In this document: positions 51,701-61,100 of the stretch, in pieces | Layout of the letters: each line of letters begins with the position of its first letter | Numbering within the stretch: the first letter of the stretch is position 1 | Source of the DNA: Istiophorus platypterus | Taxonomy: Eukaryota; Chordata; Actinopteri; Istiophoriformes; Istiophoridae | Direction of reading: 5' to 3' | Assembly: GCA_016859345.1 (NCBI GenBank) | Contig: CM029121.1 | Span: 5,526,029 to 5,590,028, forward strand | Length of the DNA: 64,000 bases | Position numbers and translations under genes: made by a program | The notes under the pieces: generated by a model | Told to the model about the DNA's origin: nothing | Seen by the model: the letters and a program-made list of their open reading frames with translations, nothing else | The model's database searches: none

Positions 51701-54700
51701 GAGTTTTTCTTACCCCTGTTGCTCCATTAATAATATACAAATATTAAATAAATACTAAAGAATATTACCTCTACTTGCAAGGTCATTACTTAGAGTATAT
51801 ACACACTACTAATGTGTTTTTGCATGTAAACACCCTCTGAAATCAATTTCACATTTAGCTCATTCTATTGTCTTGACAAGGCACTCAATTCAAATGACCT
51901 CCTCTTACACTGATGCTGTTTGGAAATGCATTCCCTTCACCTTAGTCTCTCTATAATCTGTCTAGTTGACTCTACAGTGGCTTTTCAGCTGAAAGTAAAG
52001 TGAACAGTGCTACCCAGGCTATACTATGCACACCCATGAGAAGGGTTTGCGTTGTACCTCTGCAATAATATTATGTATGTAATTATACAGTATGCAGCTA
52101 TACACCACTTACTATCCTTCTATAGTGTATCAGGTGTTGGGTTTAGTGCAAACAAAAGTATAAATGTGTGTGGACACTGTAAATATACCTGATAGTAGAG
52201 TGTTTCTCATCTTCCAGGAAAGCCCAGCAGTAGGACACAGGCAGCGGGGAGCAGTTGGTGATTGTGATCACTCTGTGAGCTTCTGTGCAGTTGAGCACAC
52301 AGCCAAAATCCACTGTGGTGGAAGAAAGGTGGAGGTTGGGAAAGTGGACCTCAGCATGCAGCTCCACCATGTCTTGCTGTGGATGTCCCTGATAGTGCAC
52401 TTCAAGAAACTATAAAAATAACAAAAAAAAAAATCCACCATCAAGGAAGGAAATTTATTTGTCCAAAATAGTTTATATTATAGGTAAATATTCCAATAGG
52501 TGTACTTCTTTTAGAAGATATTGTTTTCACTTAATGCCAGGGTTTCCAATCTTTTGCATTTTTGACAACTTTAAATGAAATAATGCTACCCATTAAAACT
52601 AAGCAAAGGTTATAGTGAATAAAGAGCGATCATTCTCACATTATTATTATTATTTGATTTGGTGGATTTTTAGAGGTCCAGGTCGGTGTGTACATATACA
52701 AAGATAATATTGAATTTTATAGTTTTCTCTAGACCTTTCCTAATCTGACCAGCAATGACATGTAACTCATTCAAAAGCCCTGTTCTTACAGATCCAACCT
52801 GGAAAAGTTTAAAGTCTGTTCTGTTCGTTATAGTGTACCAGGCTCCCAGACTGTACTCTGAATTTTATCAAGTTTAGTCTCTAGCACAGAAAAAGTAATT
52901 ATAGTGAGTAATATCAATATCCATGTGGATGTTGATATTAATAGTCCTAGCACCGAGTTTATCACATTATTAGATGTAATTGACCTCCCTCAGGGGTGAA
53001 TATACCCACTCATTGTTTTAATCACATCCTCGACCTGGTTCTGACTTACTGCACCAAAATTTAACATTTTTTAGTGTTTCCTCAGAATCCTCTTCTCTCG
53101 GACCATTGTTTGGTAATGTTTGAATTCCTAATACTTGACTATACACCACTCATCTATAATAGACGAAAATAAAAACAACTCTGGGTTTTTTTTCAGCGCT
53201 GTAGACAGGCTGACTGAGAGTCATAGCTCGATTGATCCACATAATCCTATTGTTCTCAGTAGTCATGATTTCATGAATTCACCTCTTCCAGCCCTAAACC
53301 AACACCGATTTTATCCTCAGACACAGTAAACTAAGAAACGGCTGTAGAACCAGATAAATGCTTGGACAGTTTTCTCTGACCGACCTTCACCAACTAAACT
53401 CAACAATTACCTTCATGGAAACCATCAACCTGTCTCTTAGACTCCATTCCAGCCAGGCTGCTTAAGGAAGGTTTACCCTTAGTTAGCACTTCTTTACTAG
53501 ATATTAACAATCTGTCTTTATTAACAGGCTGTGTCAGCAGTCCTTTAAAATAGCTGTAAGTAAACCTCTAAAAAAGACTAGATCCAGAAGTTCTAGCCAA
53601 CAATTGATCCATATCCAACCTCCCTTTCTCTCTAAGATCCCTGAGAAAGCTGTCACCAACCAGTTAAATAATAATGGTTTATTTGAGGATTTACAGTCAG
53701 GATTTAAAGCGCATCATAATGCAGAGACAGTACTGGTGAAGACTAAAGATGACCTTCTCACCAAACTGCAAAAAGGACTTGTCTCTGTACTTGTCTTGTC
53801 AGATCTTCGTGCTAGATTCTCTCAACAGTCGAGGAAGATGGCCGCCAATCATGAGTCGGGTTCTGTTCAAGTTTCTACCTCTTAAAAGGGAGGGCTTGCT
53901 CATAGGGGAATGTAGGGTGTCTGTTAATAGTATCATGAAAAGTACAGTCTAGACCTACTCAATATGAAGTCTCCTGAGATAACCTCTGTTTTGATTTGGC
54001 ACTATATAAATAAAATTGAATTGAATTGAATTGAAAATACCCAGTTTTTGAAGGATAAAAGCTAAAATTAGGGAAAAGAGAGAAGAAAAACATTTTTTAT
54101 AACAGATTTCTTTCTATTTTTTATCCCTTTAAATGTATTGTGAACCCATGGGGGACCTAAAATCTAGATTAATGATACGGCCCAAGATGAAAAAAGAAAG
54201 GCATCACATTAAAAAAAAATTTCAAAAATCCCATCACTGTTACCTCATCCATAACTCGTGACACCCGATCTTGACAGTAAACTGGATGAAAGCATATCCA
54301 CACCTCCGTCTGCTTCCCATCACCTAAAACCATTGACTACAAAAACACATTACAATAGTTAAAATATGTAACCTAAAGGTATTGAAGGAGTGAAGTTGTC
54401 TCTGCAATATTTAGAATCATAGACTTAGCAGTTAAACTTATTGACAGAATATAAGACTGGATCTTCAATTTCTTTTTCACTTTTTTAGAATGTGGACTTG
54501 CATGCTTGATTAAAATTCATTAAATCATATTTTTATCTAATAACTCCCAAAGCACAAGTTCACACCTTCCCACAGTTTAATGAGACATTTATTGTAATCC
54601 TGCCATGGAATCCAGGCTTATTAAAAAGTATCCTGCCACTTTTTTGCTTCATTCAGAGACCTGCCAGGGTTCGAAAACCATTATAATGCAGATTCCAATC

Positions 54701-55110
54701 CTGCATTTTAATCAACTCACAGAATGGGAGTTAGGGCTATGATGAAATGAAAACATGTGCATTATGGGAATATATGACCGGGGATTCTTTCATTCCTATC
54801 CAAGAGTAAGTTTATAGATAATAATGCGGTTGACTGTAAATCATCAAAATATTTTTTGAAAATATTAAACATGATGAATGAATGAATTGAGGCTTCTCAT
54901 GTCTACATACATTTTGACCAATACAGAGAAGATGGACAATAATATAGAATTCAAGAGAACTTGGTATTAGTGCATAAAACATCAACAGTTCAAAAGAGAC
55001 CCTTATATTTGGAAGTAAAGAATAATATAAATTTTGTAATAAGAAATATTTTTATATTATCATTGATTGTTATCTTTTTACCACCTCAACAATTTTTTGT
55101 CAGGCCCTTG

Positions 55111-55197
<87 letters not shown>

Positions 55198-58100
55198 TTC
55201 ATACAAATTCACATGTTCACTGCACATTTAAAGTTGTTTCAGTGCACAATATAAGTTAAGGACAGTACTTGCCTAACTTTAGCATATGTTCACATTTTTC
55301 ATAGATCCCACAATTCACTTTTAATCTGACTTTCTCTAAAGCCTCATTTCCTGCATGGCAGCAATGTTTTTATTTTCTCTAACATTTTGCTTAAAAGGAA
55401 TGTAATCAGGTATATTTACTCAAATACTTAGTTCCAATTGTAAAGGATTGTTACTGCACTTGAAAATAAAATTTCATGTAACCTCATAGTGTGCTTACCT
55501 GCATTTTAGATGAAAATGATTTTTTTTCTCCACTGCTACCAATATTTCACATGACAGTTGTAGTTACTAGTTTCTATGACAAGACTAGCTACAACAGGTA
55601 TTGTATCATTTAAATTTTGAGAGGAACCGTTTTTTAAAGTTACAATCTGTGATCCAATTGTAAACAAATGGTGAAACACTACATAGAAAATCAATATCCC
55701 TCTTATTTATCTAAGAAAGAAAGAATTCTTAATTATTATATATTTATTCATCATATTATTCATTCATAATTTATTCGCAGTTCTTTTAATATGCAGACTA
55801 ATACTAGGTAGCAACCCAAATTCAAGCCAGACCGGGGACAACAAAATCTGTAGGTTTCTTCCTCCCGGAAATTGAAATGAGAAAATTGAGAAATAAAAAA
55901 AAAAAACAGAGTTCACCAAAAAGTACAAGAACAGTATGTGTACCTTAGTGGTAGCTGAACTATGTGCTTCCGGGGCGTCACACAGAGAGAAAGGCTCTAC
56001 AAGATAGAGCTTAATGGATAGAGTCAGAGATGACACATTCTTCAAGACCAGTTTTTCATATAAGGGCATTAGACTCTTTCCTGGAACCTGTAAGACATAT
56101 AGAGACATGGTTTTTGTAATAAATCCAAGAATATAAAGACATTTCTTAGGAGCAGGAATCTTATAGCACTATATAGAGTACTCCAGTATATATTATTATG
56201 TATTATATGTATTAAATAAAAATATCTTGGAGAGAGCACTGTCCATGATCCTTTGACCAACCATCTCCATATAGAAGTCCAGCTGCTTGGCGGAAAAGCT
56301 GAGCATAGGAGCAATAAAACGGCAGGTAACATCTACAGACATGATGAGCTGATAACAGCTCTGGTGACCCAAGATGCCATGGCACACAAGACGCTCCCTT
56401 ACAACCTGGAAAGAAAATAACATAGTTACTTCTACTGTAAATGTTCTGTAAAATAAACCTAGTTTAATGGAAAAATACTGGCTGTGCTCATGAAAGTCAG
56501 AGCTTGAGTTTATTCAGTTTTGGGCCTGCAAGAAAACTGTCTCACCTTGGAGGAGTCTGAAGAACCTGTCAGCACCATGTCAACAGAGCAGCCTGGGAAA
56601 AGCTCCACTCGAGAGGGGCTGAGGCTGAAAACCGGCTTCTCTCGGCGAGAGGAGAATAAAGATCCACGGCTCAGGACATCTTTCTTCCTAGGAACGGAGA
56701 TGGAGGGTAGGAATGTTCGGGGAGAAAAGTTTTCCCCCTTGCGTGTTTTTGTGTAGGGCAGGAAGCCATCAATCCCCCAGTACAACCGGTGTGTCCGTTG
56801 GCCATGGTTCGTCAGCTTGAAGTGGTACTGGCATGAACCATGGCTTAAAGGGTATAGATAGGACAGCAAGCACATGAGGCATACTGTCACCACTACATAT
56901 TCAGTTCTAAATCGCCATGTAATTTATATTAAGTCAAACTTTTAATGAGTGTAATCTCTTTCTACCTGAAGTGTGTTCCTAAGTCAAGGCTTGGGGAAAA
57001 AGGCCTGTCGCTGACAATTGTGGTGCCAGTGCCTGTGGCAGACAGAGGGACCATGTGTGTTTGACTGTCCAGAATGGACACTTCCAACCTGTCCTGGAAG
57101 TGGATCGTGTCCTTGAGGTGTACTACTACCCGAAGCTCCAATTGGCCTTCTGGTGGCACTTCTCCCTCACTTGGCTCAACTCGCCAAAAGGACCTTCCAT
57201 GGCTCTGAGGAAAAGAGTACAGAGGATTTTTGCTACTTTGGGATGTCTGTCTTTGGATCTATAGAGTGAGACCAGGTGCATAGTAACACCTACAGAAGCT
57301 ACTTCCATGACTGAAATGTGATGCATGAATTTATCTCCCTTGTGGGGGCACTTTCCTCTAACTGTCCACCACAAACTCCTGAGATCTATGCTATGGATAG
57401 ACCTTGAAAGATAGATGTGCAGATCATATAGCTGCATAATCACATCTACATCTCAGAGCAGCACGAGATCTGAGAGGTAAAAGTAGAGCAGTGGCACCCT
57501 GCCTGACATAAGATGAAATATCTCCCCAATATGAGTAGGATAATAGACATGCATGTATGTATGACATACAGATGTACATTAGTGAATAAGAAGTTAAGAT
57601 GAGTGAAACTTATATTTAAATATTTTTTTAAATATACAATAGCCATACCACATGGACAATTTTAAAACTTGTTTTCTGTCTCACATCTACACTCTTTGAC
57701 ATAAGCATAAAAAAGGACTCCTGCAAGACGAACTCAATATTTCCTAACTCTGCAGAATATTTGATTGCACTTATTTGAATTAAGTCTAATGTAATGAAAA
57801 AACAGATGTAAATCTAATATCCATTTCCAGTCTTTCAGAAAAGCAGATAGCCTTCACTGTGCTCACTGTACTGTATATATAACTGACCAAGTAGGGGTCG
57901 AGATCACAATCAATAATCAATAAGGCATCTCCGTTGATGGATGGCTGGAACATAAACTTTTAATTTGGATTTTCTGAATTGGCCTCCTACAGATGCATTA
58001 AAGTTTGGGCACTTTAGAGGCCTAGAGGACAACACTGTAGATTGTTGGTCAATGGAAAAAATGTCATCACTAATACTGCAATTGACACTTGTGTTTCCTT

Positions 58101-61100
58101 ACAGTTCAGGCTGCACTAAAACTAACAAAAAAATATTGGACAAATGAATTATAAAGACTGTTTAAAGTCACTTCATTACAGAAAAGCCTATGTGAATAGA
58201 GTATTTGAAGAAAAAAGCCTCAAACAAGCAGCATAATTAGACCAGCAAGTGACTTTGGGAGTCACAGATCACTTTCTCAGTGTTTGTATGACTGGGTGAA
58301 GGAGCAAATAACTCTGATTGGGTCGATACTGGGGTGAACATGGTAAAGAGGTGGGCAGAGTTGGAAGAGGAGAAAGAGAAGGGGGTCAACTCCCTGGAGA
58401 GAGGAACAAGAGACTGGAATATCAATAATCACATCGAACCTGCTGTATCCCACAGCTTAATTTGAATTGACTGCTTTTAAATGCAGCACAAGTCAGAAGG
58501 GTTTAGAATCCAAATCTGTGCTGTTTACTGTGCAACTATCAAGAATATATCACACTGCTTAAATCCTGCATTGGTGCTGCAATTAGTACTGTAGCCAGTT
58601 TTCCTGTCAAACATTATACAGTACACTAAATCAATATATTGCAATGTGAATAATATGTGGCTCATGTTTCTGGTTGCCAACCAATAAAATACATAAATAA
58701 CGTCTGAAATTTACAACTAATCCCTTTTCCACATCATGTACATACTGAAGTGCAGTTTCTATTTCTAGCATCTCTGTTTATATCTGACAACAGAAAAGAA
58801 GAAAAAAATCCATCACAGGGTAGAACAAAGGGTTTGCTTTGTAAACATAAATATGTTCATATCCAGACTGCAGTGCTTGGACACTATTCTTCACATTGCA
58901 CAGTCTGGCTGCCAAGATATTTTTGGTACTCTATGCTATAATTCATAAATGTCTAGGTTGGGTTAAGGATGGAGTCATTGTTAGTTTTTGACCGATGGTC
59001 ATTAGATGACAATAAAGTGTCGATACCTTCGGCAATATCCCTGTGATCTTCTGTCATCAGGTCTATTTGTGTCTATTTGCTCTCTGCCAGCCTATTGAGC
59101 AAGATGTAATGTATTCCATGAGTATCTACATCGACTGATACTTGAGAGTGCAGAGGAGAAACTCCTTCCCTCTACACTGCCTCAGAGGATAAGACAGGGT
59201 CAGACTACTGCATTTACACCGGGATTGCCTGTGTGTGAATTTCTGTATGCGCACAGTCATGTCTATACCAGCTTAGGAAGCACTGAGGTATGGCTTTCAG
59301 AAAGCAAGTGAAACACTGAGCATGATGAATATGACGAGTTTAGAGTTTCATTTACACTAAAAAAGCATGATAAATAAAAACATGTGGAACACAGTTATTC
59401 AATCTTGCAACTAGACTAGAGACTAGAAGATGGACATAAGGGACTCGAAAAAACAACAGTCTCTGAGGAAAAAGTGAGTACATTTGCTGATGCTGAAAAT
59501 TACAGGTGTAAACATTGATAACAAGTGAAAGTGCCTTAAAATGTTGATCGTTGAAATATCAGCTGACGAATGAGCACTGAAAGCGGTTGTCAGTTGAAGT
59601 GTAAGAAAAGGAAACAGTTGAACTTTGGGTATTGTATTGTAGACATTACATGACCAGTTCATGCATAAAATGTCCAAAAACACCAGAAAATACAGGATAA
59701 TCAAAGGTGAGAATTTCTCAATTGGCCACCTTTGTCAACTATTTCATTTATGTAAATATGAAATGACAAAATATCACCATCTAACTTGTATATAATGGGA
59801 GGGCAAATTTGTCCAATACGATGACAATTTCTTATTCTCCAAGGGTCAGACTGAAATTGAATGGGGAACTAATGATTTCAAGAGCAAACAAAGTGTTGAA
59901 ACTATTAATTCATTAATTACATATCCAGTTAGACTGAAAATTAAATAGTCACAGGAGTAGGGGAAGAAAGACAGAGGGTTCATACAAGAAAACTAGCTGG
60001 TGTATAGGTAGAAGGCTGGACAGGCATGTATTAAAACCACTTCTATAACTAGATGATGCTACTTTTAGTCCATTACTGTATGCTCCCTGATTCTGTAACA
60101 TCCTGCTTCTAGATCTGAGGACATGTAAAGTTGCTTTGTTCATCTTTATTACCGACATCTTATTATAAACATCTTAAATTTAAATATTTCCTTAAGAAGT
60201 GCTTTTTAGTATGTACATGCCTGCCTAATACTTCAAGTAAAGTATGCGTGTTGAGAGGCGAGTCTGTGTTGGTAATTGTTTCTACCGTGCAAGCAGTAAC
60301 GTGGGCTGGAATTGGTGACTGGTTTGACAGGTGCAACGTTCTAGTAATGTCTGTCAGAACTGGGATTCTGCCAAAGTCCAGCTGTGGGCTCTGAACATGA
60401 ACTATTGGACCCTGCCCAACACATGACAAGACCACCTCCTTGAAGAGAACAGAACAGAAAAGAGGAAGATTAGAAAGCAAAATTTAATGACACTGACTGA
60501 ATCAGACACAAACACAGTAATGAACCTGCAAGAGCACAAATATTAACACTCAGAAGTACATGCAAACATCTACTGACCAGGGGCGGCTGGATACTGCCAA
60601 ATACAGCAATGCGTAGAGCGTGATGCAGACTTCCAACGGCTTTAGCCAGTAGGAACACAGGAAGCTTCTCTGAAGTTTGAGGAAGAACGATTCCTCTAGG
60701 TATGGAACTGCCGAAAAGCAGAGATGGAGTCTCTTCATATTCCTGGGAAACGAGACACAGATATAAATGAAACTTTTAACACAGATATACAGAACCAACA
60801 TCTATTGAACACACTGATTAAAAACAATTTTCGACAAGTGCCATAAATGACAAAATTAGACTGTACGTTTCTTATTGTAATTTACAAGACCTGATTGTTC
60901 AGCTCTAAATATTTTTTTTCAAATTGATTTTATCTCTAATGTTCAGTAATGAATACTACAGTAACAGCAATAAATAATAGCATATAGTAAAGCAGTAGTT
61001 TGGCATCTTAGGAAATACCCTATTTTGCTTGCTCTCTGACACCAAAATTAGATAAAATCACTAATAAAGACTTTTTTGTCTGATTTGTCTAATCCGTACA

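Larger units (their letters stand above)
48059..52188 (-). other. hydin: hydin intron w11/w12 (4.1 kb, largest in the window)
   Basis: Holds a (GT)n array at 48665-48708, a probable dispersed-repeat fragment around 49810-49945, an L2/CR1-like LINE 3' end at about 50085-50187, GA-rich sequence at 50680-51000 and a poly-C run at about 51653-51665. No coding exon recognised. Confidence 0.6.

Noticed and set aside
53604..53885. Reverse-transcriptase-like open frame as a gene
   Set aside because: It is part of the decayed LINE at 52770-54035; frames are broken on both sides.
57126..57443. Minus-strand frame of 105 codons overlapping w6
   Set aside because: It reads w6 in the wrong frame (KCHQKANWSFG) and continues into intron; not supported by phase or conservation.
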